Made by a program: the position numbers and the translations under genes. Of a DNA stretch of 14,619 nt, positions 6,445 through 13,655 are shown one piece after another. Within the stretch, counting starts at the first letter, position 1; every line of letters starts with the position of its first letter. Source of the stretch: Methanobacteriota archaeon (GTDB lineage Archaea > Thermoplasmatota > Thermoplasmata > RBG-16-68-12); the NCBI GenBank assembly GCA_005879065.1, contig VBLU01000118.1:1-14619 (forward strand), read 5' to 3'. The notes beneath the pieces were generated by a model. The model did no database searches. It worked only from the letters and a program-made list of their open reading frames with translations, and was not told the DNA's origin.

Positions 6445-8643
6445 TCACGCGGCGTAGTACGCGGCGTCGTACGGCTCGGGCGGCAGGCCCTTCCGCGTCC
6501 GGATGGCCCGCACGACCTCGCCCAGGAGGTTCGACGGCACGGGCTCGAAGCCTGCGTTCTCCGTCGACCATAGGGCGCGGCCTTGGGTCGCCGACCGGAC
6601 CGCGGACGCGAAGCCGAACATCTCGGAGACGGGTGCCTTCGCGTGGATCACCGTGATCTCGCCCTCCTGGCTGATGTCCTCGATCACGCCGCGGCGGCTC
6701 TGGATCTCCCCGATCGCGGAGCCCATGAAGTCCTGCGGGACGTTGATGAAGACCTTCTGGATCGGCTCGAGCAGGATGCGGCCCGCGAGGACCATGGCGC
6801 CGTAGATGGACGACCGGGCGGCGGGGATCACCTGGGCGGGCCCGCGGTGGACGGAGTCCTCGTGGAGCTTCGCGTCGACGAGGCGGACCTTGAGTCCCAT
6901 CCCCTTCTCCGCGGCGAGCGGCCCGCGGTTCATCGCCTCGATGTAGGCCTCCTTGATCAGCTCCATCGTCTCGTGCAGGTACTGGATGCCTTTTGTCCCG
7001 TCGATCAGCATATTCGTGTCCTGGATCCAGACGACGTTCTTCGACTCGTTCCGGTCCATGCCGAGTTCCTCGAGCTTCTTCGCGAGGACCTTCGAGTCCT
7101 TGATCCGCTGCCCGGACGCGATCTCGCCCGCGCGGATCGCCTGGACCACCTTCTCTTCGAGCGGCTCGACCTCCATGTAGAAGCGGTTGTGCTTGTTCGG
7201 AGACTTCCCTTCGAAGGGACCGCCCTTCCCGGCGACGCCCTCCCGGTACACGACGATCGGAGGGCTCGTCGTCACCGCGATCTTGTAATCGTTCTGGACC
7301 CGATAGATCGTGATCTCGAGGTGCAGCTCCCCCATGCCGGAGATAAGGTGTTCTCCCGTCTCCTGATTGATCTCCACTTCGATGCTCGGGTCCGCCTTCG
7401 CGATCAGGCGGAGGGCCTCGACGAGCTTCGGGAGGTCCGAGGTCGACTTCGCCTCGACCGCGATCGTGACGACCGGGTCGGAGTAGTGGACGATCTTCTC
7501 GAAGGACTGCATGTCCTTGTCGTCGCTCACGGTGGAGCCTGCGATCGCGTCCTTCAGGCCGACGACCGCGACCACGTTCCCGGCGTCGATCTCGTCGACC
7601 GGGATGCGGTCCGGGCCGACGATCATGGCGACCGTCTGCGCCCGTTGCGGCTTCGGCATGCCGATGACCCAGAGATCCTGGCCGCGGCGGATCTTGCCGG
7701 AGAACAGGCGGCCCGCGGCGACCTCGCCCGCCTGGGGGTCCACGATGATCTTCGTGACCATGTAGCCGACCGGGCCGTTCTCGTCGACGGTCATCATCGC
7801 CTTCCCGACGGGCGACTCGAGGTCCCCCTTCCAGATGATCGGGATGCGCACCTTCTGCGCCTCGAGGGGATTCGGCAGGTGGCGGATCACCATGTTCAGG
7901 ACGACGCTATGGAGGGGCGCCTTCTTCGCGAGCTCCTTCATCGTCCCTTCCTGGCAGTGCTTGTAGACGTCCTTGAACGTGATCCCGGATTTCTTCATGA
8001 ACGGGACGGACAGGGCCCACTTGTGGAACGCGCTGCCGAAGGCGACGCTGCCCGCTTCGACGTGGACCATCCATTTCTCGCCCATGTCCTCCGGGAGCCA
8101 CTTGCGGATGCGGTTGTTGACCTCCGTGATGATCTTCGTGAAGCGTTGCTGCATCTGCTCCGGCGAGATCTTCAGCTCGTTCACGAGGCGGTCGACCTTG
8201 TTGATGAACAGGGCCGGCCGCACGCGTTCCTTCAGCGCCTGCCGGATGACCGTCTCCGTCTGCGGCATGATCCCTTCGACCGCATCGACGAGGATGATGA
8301 CCCCATCGATCGCGCGCATCGCGCGGGTGACGTCCCCGCCAAAGTCCACGTGACCGGGTGTGTCGATCAGGTTGATCAGGTACTGCCCGCCCTCGAAGTC
8401 GTGGACCATGGACGCGATCGCCGCGTTGATCGTGATGCCTCGGGCCTGCTCCTGCTCGTCGTAGTCCATGAAGAGCTGCGAGCCCGCGAGCTCTTCAGAG
8501 ATCATCCCCGCGCCCGCGATGAGGGAGTCGGAGAGGGTTGTTTTCCCGTGATCGATGTGTGCCGCGGTGCCGATGTTGCGGATGCGCTCCTTCAAATGGA
8601 GCAGGGCCTGGGCCTTCTTGATATTCTCTTCTTTACGTCCCAT
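6445..8643 (-). CDS. fusA: Translation elongation factor 2 (aEF-2)
   Basis: Complete 732-residue GTPase that drives tRNA-mRNA translocation. The G motifs are intact: AHIDHGKTT (28-36), GITINAA (69-75), DTPGH (94-98) and NKVD (148-151). Domains II to V follow. HRGPAQ in domain IV holds the histidine (about 599) that archaea and eukaryotes convert to diphthamide, which separates it from bacterial EF-G. The length matches archaeal EF-2. The ATG at 8643 follows a leader of about 34 bases from a TATA box at 8699-8706, so it has its own promoter although S7 lies directly upstream. Downstream on the same strand are the Nudix-like gene and EF-1A. Confidence 0.98.
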   Translation of the reverse strand: MGRKEENIKKAQALLHLKERIRNIGTAAHIDHGKTTLSDSLIAGAGMISEELAGSQLFMDYDEQEQARGITINAAIASMVHDFEGGQYLINLIDTPGHVDFGGDVTRAMRAIDGVIILVDAVEGIMPQTETVIRQALKERVRPALFINKVDRLVNELKISPEQMQQRFTKIITEVNNRIRKWLPEDMGEKWMVHVEAGSVAFGSAFHKWALSVPFMKKSGITFKDVYKHCQEGTMKELAKKAPLHSVVLNMVIRHLPNPLEAQKVRIPIIWKGDLESPVGKAMMTVDENGPVGYMVTKIIVDPQAGEVAAGRLFSGKIRRGQDLWVIGMPKPQRAQTVAMIVGPDRIPVDEIDAGNVVAVVGLKDAIAGSTVSDDKDMQSFEKIVHYSDPVVTIAVEAKSTSDLPKLVEALRLIAKADPSIEVEINQETGEHLISGMGELHLEITIYRVQNDYKIAVTTSPPIVVYREGVAGKGGPFEGKSPNKHNRFYMEVEPLEEKVVQAIRAGEIASGQRIKDSKVLAKKLEELGMDRNESKNVVWIQDTNMLIDGTKGIQYLHETMELIKEAYIEAMNRGPLAAEKGMGLKVRLVDAKLHEDSVHRGPAQVIPAARSSIYGAMVLAGRILLEPIQKVFINVPQDFMGSAIGEIQSRRGVIEDISQEGEITVIHAKAPVSEMFGFASAVRSATQGRALWSTENAGFEPVPSNLLGEVVRAIRTRKGLPPEPYDAAYYAA

Positions 8644-8698
8644 GGAATGCGCACCAAACGTTCAACGTGGGCGAGATGGTGTCGCACCGGACCGAGCC

Positions 8699-8706
8699 TA
8701 ATTAAA
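8699..8706 (-). promoter_or_regulatory. TATA box of EF-2
   Basis: The reverse strand reads TTTAATTA inside GC-rich sequence, in the 83-base gap between the S7 stop and the EF-2 ATG. Expected transcription start is near 8677. Confidence 0.65.
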
Positions 8707-8726
8707 CCTTCGGTCCTCGGAGAGAA

Positions 8727-9388
8727 TCATCGGGCGGATGACGCGATTCGTTCGAGTTCTTCCTTCTTCGCGATTGCAGAACTCTGCATGTCTCCTTTCG
8801 CCGCCATCAGGATCTCGTCCGCGAGGCACTCCTCGACGGCCTTGCGGTTCTTGAAGGTCGCCTGCACGGCGCCCACGCAAATGTTGCGTAGCGCGAGGTC
8901 GAGTCGATGGCGTCCACGAGGATCTGCACGGGATGCTTGCTCGTCCGCTGGGCGATGATCTCGAAGGCCGTGCGCACGACTCGGTAGGATTTCGCTTTCT
9001 TGCCGGTGTAGTTCTCCGTGCGCATCATGTTGTTGATCAGCCGCTCGACCAGGTTCGCTTTCGCCTTCCCGAACGGTTTGTTCGCCCACCGTCCTCCGGT
9101 GTGCGGGATCACGATGGGAGAGAGGTTGATGTACTTCGCGAGCCCCGCATCGTGGATCTCCACCTCCGTGAGGTCGTATTTCTCGAAGAGCTTCATTTCG
9201 TAGCTAGGCCGCTTCCGCGGTTTCTTCGGCTCCTTCTTCGGCTTCTCCACGACGGGGGCTCCCTCCGCGATGGCCGTTTCGGGAGGAACTTCGGCGGTGG
9301 GAGTCGGCTCGGCGGGGCCCGTTGCGGGTGACGGTTCCGGAGGCGGAGGGGCCGGCGTCTCCGGAGGCGGCGGGGGCTCGGCTGCCAC
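8727..9388 (-). CDS. rps7: 30S ribosomal protein S7, reading frame disrupted by an internal deletion
   Basis: Two frames carry one S7. The first starts at a GTG (9388) and has a 60-odd-residue Pro/Ala/Glu-rich and then Lys-rich extension, followed by an archaeal S7 body (MKLFEKYD at 65, TGGRWANKPFGKAK, HPVQILVDAI ending at about 161). After VDAI it should continue with the conserved ENAGPREE-to-APQRR hairpin region; instead the sequence jumps to RLDLALRN in another frame, which runs to the TGA at 8727 and ends in a typical S7 C-terminus (CLADEILMAAKGD, KKEELERIA). About 30 residues are missing, and the deletion length must be 1 modulo 3. The GTG start is supported by GAGG seven bases upstream, inside the S12 stop region. 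S12 ends only four bases before, so the two genes are coupled. S7 nucleates the 30S head and is essential, so an assembly fault is the simplest explanation. Confidence 0.85.
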
Positions 9389-9392
9389 GCGT

Positions 9393-9821
9393 CTACCTCA
9401 CGGGCTTCTCTTTCCGGCCGCGGACGAGCTCGTCGAGGCTCACGCCGTTGACCTGGATCACCTTGTACCGCACGCCGGGGATGTCCCCGTACGACCGACC
9501 CATACGGCCCCCGATCCCTTCGACGAGGACCTCGTCGTGCTCGTCGATGAAGTTGATCGCTCCGTCGCCGACAGCAAAGGCGGTCACCTGTCGACCGTTC
9601 TTGATCAATTGGACCTTCACGCACTTCCGGAGCGCGGAGTTCGGCTGCTTCGCTTCAATCGCGACCTTTTCGAGGACGATGCCTTTCGCCTGCGGCGATC
9701 CCTCGAGCGGATCCGATTTCTCCTTGAGATGGAGCACGCGTCGCTTGTAATATCGATCCGACCACCGTCGGCTCTGTCGCTCGCCCTTCAACTTCCGCGC
9801 CGCGAACAGACCCCGTGCCAC
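9393..9821 (-). CDS. rps12: 30S ribosomal protein S12
   Basis: The 142-residue decoding-centre protein has the hallmark motifs AARKLK, RRWSD, KSDPLEG, GIVLEKVAIEAKQPNSALRK (the loop near the A site), VKVQLIKNGRQVTAF, DEHDEVLVEGIGG and NGVSLDELVRG. I chose the GTG at 9821 rather than an ATG at 9857. The GTG has GAGG seven bases upstream, gives the usual archaeal length and begins at the conserved ARGLFAARK. The ATG lies only about four bases from the TATA box and cannot be in the leader. It is the first gene of the str-type cluster; the S7 start follows four bases after its stop. Confidence 0.97.
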   Translation of the reverse strand: MARGLFAARKLKGERQSRRWSDRYYKRRVLHLKEKSDPLEGSPQAKGIVLEKVAIEAKQPNSALRKCVKVQLIKNGRQVTAFAVGDGAINFIDEHDEVLVEGIGGRMGRSYGDIPGVRYKVIQVNGVSLDELVRGRKEKPVR

Positions 9822-9861
9822 AAGGGAACCTCGAGAGAGTTGCGTCCTAATTTCCATGTGC

Positions 9862-9868
9862 TATTTAA
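9862..9868 (-). promoter_or_regulatory. TATA box of the S12-S7 unit
   Basis: The reverse strand reads CCTTAAATAG. A start about 25 bases downstream (near 9840) leaves a leader of about 19 bases containing GAGG before the GTG at 9821. Confidence 0.7.
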
Positions 9869-9957
9869 GGGTGGTGCGGCCGCGGCCTCGACGTTCTCCC
9901 GATTGCGGCCTCGTTACGTGGAGTGGATCGCAGGATACAATCGACGACAGAAACGAC

Positions 9958-10443
9958 TCACGCCGCGGGGACCGTAATCGCCCGCTCGCAATACGGACAT
10001 GTCACCCGTTCCTCGGGGAAGAACCACGTATCCACGTTGCCGCCGCAGTTCGGGCAGGCTCCCACGAAGTGCTCCTGACCTTCGGCCTTTTCTTGGACAA
10101 CGAACTCGTCCGCGGACCGGTCGATTACGCCTTTGATGAGTCCATCATCGAGCGCCTCTCCCAGGAGCTTCTCCGTCTCGAACCGCGTCTTTCCGATCCG
10201 CTGGGCCATCACGTCCATCTTGATTCGCCGCTGGGACTTCGCCCAGTTCGCAAATTCGATGACCACCTGTTCGCGGCGCCACTGCATCACGCCGAGCACG
10301 ATCGCGATCGTCCCCGGGATGATCGTGACCGGCCCGCAGAGGTAGAGCAATTCCGGGACGTCCCGGAGGAAGACGACGAAGAACAGTCCGAAGAACATCG
10401 CGAAGCCGCCGATGGCGAAATACGCGATCGCTGGGAGACGCAT
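9958..10443 (-). CDS. Membrane protein with winged-helix-like segment and C-terminal zinc ribbon
   Basis: Predicted 161 residues from the ATG at 10443. Two membrane helices (about 5-26 and 31-53) are followed by a soluble part. Residues about 74-118 (DVMAQRIGKTRFETEKLLGE and on to a DGLIKG turn) look like a winged helix-turn-helix. CPNC (130-133) and CPYC (149-152) make a four-cysteine zinc ribbon. I do not recognise the family. A TTG at 10494 would add 17 basic residues and is a possible start. The gene follows the MFS gene on the same strand (93 bases, or 42 from the TTG). No strong Shine-Dalgarno sequence is visible. Its architecture suggests a membrane-bound DNA- or protein-binding factor, which is inference. 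Confidence 0.75.
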   Translation of the reverse strand: MRLPAIAYFAIGGFAMFFGLFFVVFLRDVPELLYLCGPVTIIPGTIAIVLGVMQWRREQVVIEFANWAKSQRRIKMDVMAQRIGKTRFETEKLLGEALDDGLIKGVIDRSADEFVVQEKAEGQEHFVGACPNCGGNVDTWFFPEERVTCPYCERAITVPAA

Positions 10444-10536
10444 GAGTTGCGCCGCGGGCGGCACGGACGCACGACGAAAGCGCCGGTACTTCAATCCCGC
10501 GGCGCCAGAATCAGGTCAACGCACGAGCCCGAGGCG

Positions 10537-11826
10537 TCAACCGTTTTCGGGGGGTGCCGACGCGTCCGACGGCGCGGTCGCTCTGCCCGCGGCGGGTTCC
10601 CGGATGAACAGGACCCCCGTGGCGGAAATCCCGATGAACGTAAGTGCAATGACGGCAAACGCGAGGGAGCCCATGGCGTCCGTGAGGGCGCCCCCGAGGA
10701 TCGGGCCGATGATCAGGCCCGTCCCGAAGATGATCGAGTAAATCCCGAACGTCGTCCCGGACACGGCCCGTTCGACGATATCACCGAGATAGGCGAGGGC
10801 TGCGGGAGGGAACGTCCCCGCACCCGCGGCAAGGACGGCGATCAGGGGCCATTGGGACGCGAGCTGGGCCGTGCCTTCGGGTCCGGTGGCCATGGCCAAC
10901 AGGATGGCCAGGCCTCCGAAGCAGGCGAGGCCCAATCCCATGAACGGCCGACGGCGGCGGGTTCGATCGGACCATCGGCCGCTGACCGCGAGGGACAGGC
11001 CGAGCGGGACCCCGAGGGAACCGACGACGATCAGGAGTTGGGACAGGGGAGCGGTCCCTCCGCTGCCGATCAGGTGATCCGTGAACGTTAGCACGTATCC
11101 GTAGAGGGCGACGACCGGCACGTAGACGGGCAGGAGCCGACGGATGTCCCGATTGCGCAACACGGTCCGGAGGAGCTCGAGGGTCCCGCGCTGCGGCTCC
11201 GGCGTGAAGTCCGTCTCTCGGACGAGGGCCAGGACCAGGACCGTGGAGATGGCGACCCCGATCCCCGCCGCCCCGAGGACGAGCGCCTCCGGGACGGACG
11301 CCTTCAGGGCGAGGAACCCGGATCCGAATCCGGCGACGAGGCCCCCGAAGGTGACGAGGTCGAAGAACGCCATCAGCTGCGCGCGGTTCTCCACGTTCGC
11401 GTGGTCGTTCACCATGGCCAGCGTGGAGGCGACCTTCGCCGCCGCGCCGATCCCGAACATGGCGAAGAACAGGGCCACCAGGTACGGACGGATCCCGACG
11501 GGCGTCGGGTCGCTGATGCTGGGGATGAAGAGGACGACGGCCACCGCGGTGACGAAGTGGGCGAGGACGAGGATCCGCTTCCGTCCCAAGCGGTCGCACA
11601 GGGCGCCGAAGTAACCGACCGTTGTGATCTCCGCGAGCGGATAGACCGCGAAGAGGACGCCCTTCCAAAAGGAATCGAGCGAACCCATCGCGTGCTGCAT
11701 CACGGCGACGCCGGCGAAGGCGGCCGCGCGCATCACGAACGTGGCGAAGTAGAGGAAGGAGAGGTTCGCGAGATCGTGCGGGCGCAGATGGAACGTCTTC
11801 GTCAGGAAGCGGTTGAGGGGTCCCAT
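10537..11826 (-). CDS. Major facilitator superfamily (MFS) transporter
   Basis: Predicted 429-residue integral membrane protein with about 12 membrane helices in two halves. The MFS motif A between helices 2 and 3 is clear: GALCDRLGRKR (74-84). The matching loop of the second half reads SGRWSDRTRRRR. A long cytoplasmic loop with charged residues (TDFTPEPQRG) separates the halves. The C-terminal tail is polar (AGRATAPSDASAPP). The ATG at 11826 sits about 18 bases after the likely start from the TATA-like box at 11866-11873. Substrate cannot be told from sequence; drug or metabolite efflux is one possibility. It is divergent from the zinc-ribbon gene at 11985. Confidence 0.88.
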   Translation of the reverse strand: MGPLNRFLTKTFHLRPHDLANLSFLYFATFVMRAAAFAGVAVMQHAMGSLDSFWKGVLFAVYPLAEITTVGYFGALCDRLGRKRILVLAHFVTAVAVVLFIPSISDPTPVGIRPYLVALFFAMFGIGAAAKVASTLAMVNDHANVENRAQLMAFFDLVTFGGLVAGFGSGFLALKASVPEALVLGAAGIGVAISTVLVLALVRETDFTPEPQRGTLELLRTVLRNRDIRRLLPVYVPVVALYGYVLTFTDHLIGSGGTAPLSQLLIVVGSLGVPLGLSLAVSGRWSDRTRRRRPFMGLGLACFGGLAILLAMATGPEGTAQLASQWPLIAVLAAGAGTFPPAALAYLGDIVERAVSGTTFGIYSIIFGTGLIIGPILGGALTDAMGSLAFAVIALTFIGISATGVLFIREPAAGRATAPSDASAPPENG

Positions 11827-11865
11827 GCGGCTCCGCGTTCGCTGATCGCGGCACGGCGTGTCGGG

Positions 11866-11873
11866 CTATTTGA
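11866..11873 (-). promoter_or_regulatory. TATA-like box of the MFS gene
   Basis: The reverse strand reads TCAAATAG, about 40-47 bases before the MFS ATG; a start near 11844 is expected. It shares the divergent intergenic region with the plus-strand promoter at 11935. Confidence 0.55.
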
Positions 11874-11885
11874 GGATGGTCCCGT

Positions 11886-11898
11886 GGGTCGCAGACCC
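11886..11898. promoter_or_regulatory. Small perfect inverted repeat in a divergent promoter region
   Basis: GGGTC-GCA-GACCC, a 5-bp perfect dyad with a 3-base spacer. It sits between the TATA box of the MFS gene (12 bases away) and that of the zinc-ribbon gene. It could be an operator, but short dyads are common in GC-rich DNA. Confidence 0.25.
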
Positions 11899-11934
11899 GG
11901 ACAAGAGTCGCGGTCCTGACACTGAGCGCGGAAT

Positions 11935-11977
11935 GGTTAAGTAGGATGGGGCCAACATCGCCGGTCCGAATAGGAGG
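11935..11977 (+). promoter_or_regulatory. Promoter and Shine-Dalgarno sequence of the zinc-ribbon gene
   Basis: A TATA-like GGTTAAGTAGG (11935-11945) places transcription start near 11965-11967. A strong AGGAGGA (11972-11978) follows. The core GGAGG ends seven bases before a CTG codon at 11985, which opens the zinc-ribbon frame. The only upstream in-frame ATG (11946) lies directly against the TATA element and would not be transcribed. Confidence 0.6.
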
Positions 11978-11984
11978 ACTCTCC

Positions 11985-13043
11985 CTGTTCTGCAACCAGT
12001 GCGGCGGTAAAATCGCGGACGGATCGGTATTCTGCAACTTGTGCGGCGCGAAGCAAGGCGTCGTGGTCCCGGCTCAGGCTCCCCAACCCGGCATACCCCA
12101 GGGCGGCGCGTCGATGGGCCAGCCGTACAACCCGAGCGCCCCGGTCCAAGCGGCCGCTCCCCCGCCGATGCCGCAGAACTTCAAGTGCAATTCGTGCGGC
12201 GGTCCGATGAAGCCGTCTGCGGGCCTCGCGCTCGTCGTGTGCGAATATTGCGGCGCTGTGACGACGATGGGCGCCGGGGGTGCCGCGGAAGTCTTCCAGA
12301 AGCACTTCATGCTGAACAACAAGATGACGAACGAGACCGCCATGGAGTCGGGCGGGAAGTGGCTGAACAAGGGGATCTTCCGGCGCAAGGTCGCCGAACG
12401 GTCCGAGCTCGGCGCGGTCACCCTCAAGTATGTTCCGTACTGGGTCGTCCCGACGTCCGTCGTCGCCGACTTCCAGGGGACGAAGAACGCGGGCGCGGGC
12501 GCCGGCGCGGGCATGATGATGCACGGGGACGGCAAACAGAAGGCCGCAGGTGCCGCGTTGTTCGCCCTCACGATGGCGGCCGCCGCCGCAGGTGGCCAGA
12601 ACCGGAACGTCCAGGTGAATCAGCCCCAGGTCGTCCGTGTGCGGGATCGCATCCAGCTCCAGCGGAACATCCCGGTCGTGGCGGTCCGCGGGTACTCGCA
12701 GTACCAGCCCGAGGACGGATTCACGTTCGAACTCCAGAACAAGAGCAACTTCGACAAGCGCCAGACCGGCGGTGTGGACGTCCAGAGCGGCGACGTTTCC
12801 GAGGCCGAGGCGAAGGCCCAGGCCGCTGCGCTCGCGCACAAGTTCGCGGAGCGCGAGGCGAAGAAGCGCGTCGACAACCTGGAGTCGATCCAGGTCTATC
12901 CGACGACGTACGACGGGGAGTTGCTCCACGCGCCCGTGTGGTTCATGGAGTACGCGCACAAGGGCAAGCAGATGTTCATCCTCATCGACGGCGGTTCGGG
13001 CCAAGTCATGAACGGAGAGCGTCCGGCGTTCGCCCTCTGGTGA
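11985..13043 (+). CDS. Double zinc-ribbon protein, YdjG-like candidate, with apparent CTG start
   Basis: Predicted 352 residues from the CTG at 11985. Zinc ribbon 1 has C3, C6, C17 and C20 and starts FCNQCGGKI, a typical zinc-ribbon N-terminus. A Pro/Gln/Ala linker leads to ribbon 2 (C68, C71, C86, C89). A soluble region contains ELGAVTLKYVPYWVVP (about 141-156), an Ala/Gly/Met-rich stretch (about 169-204, possibly membrane-active), a charged helix (about 262-290) and a C-terminal strand-rich unit (HAPVWFMEY, then FILIDGGSGQV and NGERP). An annotation using ATG 11946 would add 13 residues, but that codon abuts the TATA box. The next two genes encode a helical protein and an SPFH protein. Zinc-ribbon plus SPFH neighbours occur in the bacterial PspA-YdjGHI locus, hence the proposal. 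Molecular role unknown. Confidence 0.8.
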   Translation: MFCNQCGGKIADGSVFCNLCGAKQGVVVPAQAPQPGIPQGGASMGQPYNPSAPVQAAAPPPMPQNFKCNSCGGPMKPSAGLALVVCEYCGAVTTMGAGGAAEVFQKHFMLNNKMTNETAMESGGKWLNKGIFRRKVAERSELGAVTLKYVPYWVVPTSVVADFQGTKNAGAGAGAGMMMHGDGKQKAAGAALFALTMAAAAAGGQNRNVQVNQPQVVRVRDRIQLQRNIPVVAVRGYSQYQPEDGFTFELQNKSNFDKRQTGGVDVQSGDVSEAEAKAQAAALAHKFAEREAKKRVDNLESIQVYPTTYDGELLHAPVWFMEYAHKGKQMFILIDGGSGQVMNGERPAFALW

Positions 13044-13074
13044 GGCCGAACCTGCGGACTTCCATCCATACCCC

Positions 13075-13084
13075 TAAATAGATA
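13075..13084 (+). promoter_or_regulatory. TATA box of the helical protein / SPFH pair
   Basis: TAAATAGATA, 32 bases after the zinc-ribbon gene stop. Start near 13105 is expected, giving a leader of about 21 bases with GGAG (13114-13117) before the ATG at 13127. The second and third genes can therefore be transcribed apart from the first. Confidence 0.65.
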
Positions 13085-13126
13085 TGTGCGGAACATGATG
13101 TGTCGAAACGCGCGGAGAGATGAACG

Positions 13127-13651
13127 ATGCCCGACATCCGTGACCGAGTCGAACAGGACCGCGGACTGCTGAAGAAGATCCAGCTCGTGATCCCCGGGTA
13201 CGCTGGGTATCGACGACGGGAAGACATCCGCGCGGCCGACAACCTCCTCCGGATCCAGCTCGCGAACCAGCTGAAGGGCGTCCGCGGGGACCTCGAGGAC
13301 ATCCGAGACCAGATGGCGATGGACGGCAAGGTCCAGGGCCTGCAGTCGATCGGGAACGCGATCTTCACGATCGAAGGGCTCGAGGCGAAGGTCCGTCATG
13401 CGGAAGGCGGCTACTCGGGACTCAGCGCGACGATCCAGATCAAGGAGACGGAGCTCGACAAGCTCTACGAATACGACTACGCGATGCTCGACTCCCTCGA
13501 CCGGGCCTCGGCCGTCCTCCCGACGATCCGGGAGGCGGCGGACCCGAAGGCGTTCGAAGCCGCGGTGAAGTCGATGCGCGACGCGATCACGTCGTTCGAG
13601 AGTGCCTGGAAGTCGCGGACGAACGCGGTCACCGGCATCCAGGTGAGGTGA
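13127..13651 (+). CDS. Helical coiled-coil protein, function unknown (PspA-like position)
   Basis: Predicted 174-residue, almost wholly helical, charged, soluble protein without signal peptide or cysteines. Heptad-like stretches run over about 33-65 (AADNLLRIQLANQLK and on), 78-113 and 118-163. A GYAGYRRREDIRAAD segment (24-38) breaks the first helix. The ATG at 13127 has GGAG nine bases upstream and a TATA box at 13075-13084. Its TGA at 13649-13651 lies four bases before the SPFH gene ATG, so the two are tightly coupled. I do not recognise a family signature; it is shorter than PspA (about 220 residues) and I could not align it to PspA by eye. Context suggests it works with the SPFH protein, perhaps as a helical scaffold. 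That is inference. Confidence 0.85.
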   Translation: MPDIRDRVEQDRGLLKKIQLVIPGYAGYRRREDIRAADNLLRIQLANQLKGVRGDLEDIRDQMAMDGKVQGLQSIGNAIFTIEGLEAKVRHAEGGYSGLSATIQIKETELDKLYEYDYAMLDSLDRASAVLPTIREAADPKAFEAAVKSMRDAITSFESAWKSRTNAVTGIQVR

Positions 13652-13655
13652 GACC

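Noticed and set aside
8890..8915. Intron, programmed frameshift or split gene as an explanation of the S7 break
   Set aside because: Conserved codons are absent rather than displaced, and no slippery site or intron boundary is visible.
6583..8958. A 791-codon open frame on the plus strand
   Set aside because: It is antisense to EF-2, is extremely rich in Arg, Asp and Leu, and arises because high-GC third positions remove stops on the opposite strand.
9822..9857. ATG at 9857 as start of S12
   Set aside because: It lies about four bases from the TATA box, so it should not be in the transcript, and it would add 12 non-conserved residues.
11937..13081. Long open frames on both strands across the zinc-ribbon gene (11937-13004 minus, 12041-13081 plus)
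   Set aside because: Both are Arg-rich shadows. Only the 11985-13043 frame has cysteine ribbons, a Shine-Dalgarno sequence and normal codon bias.
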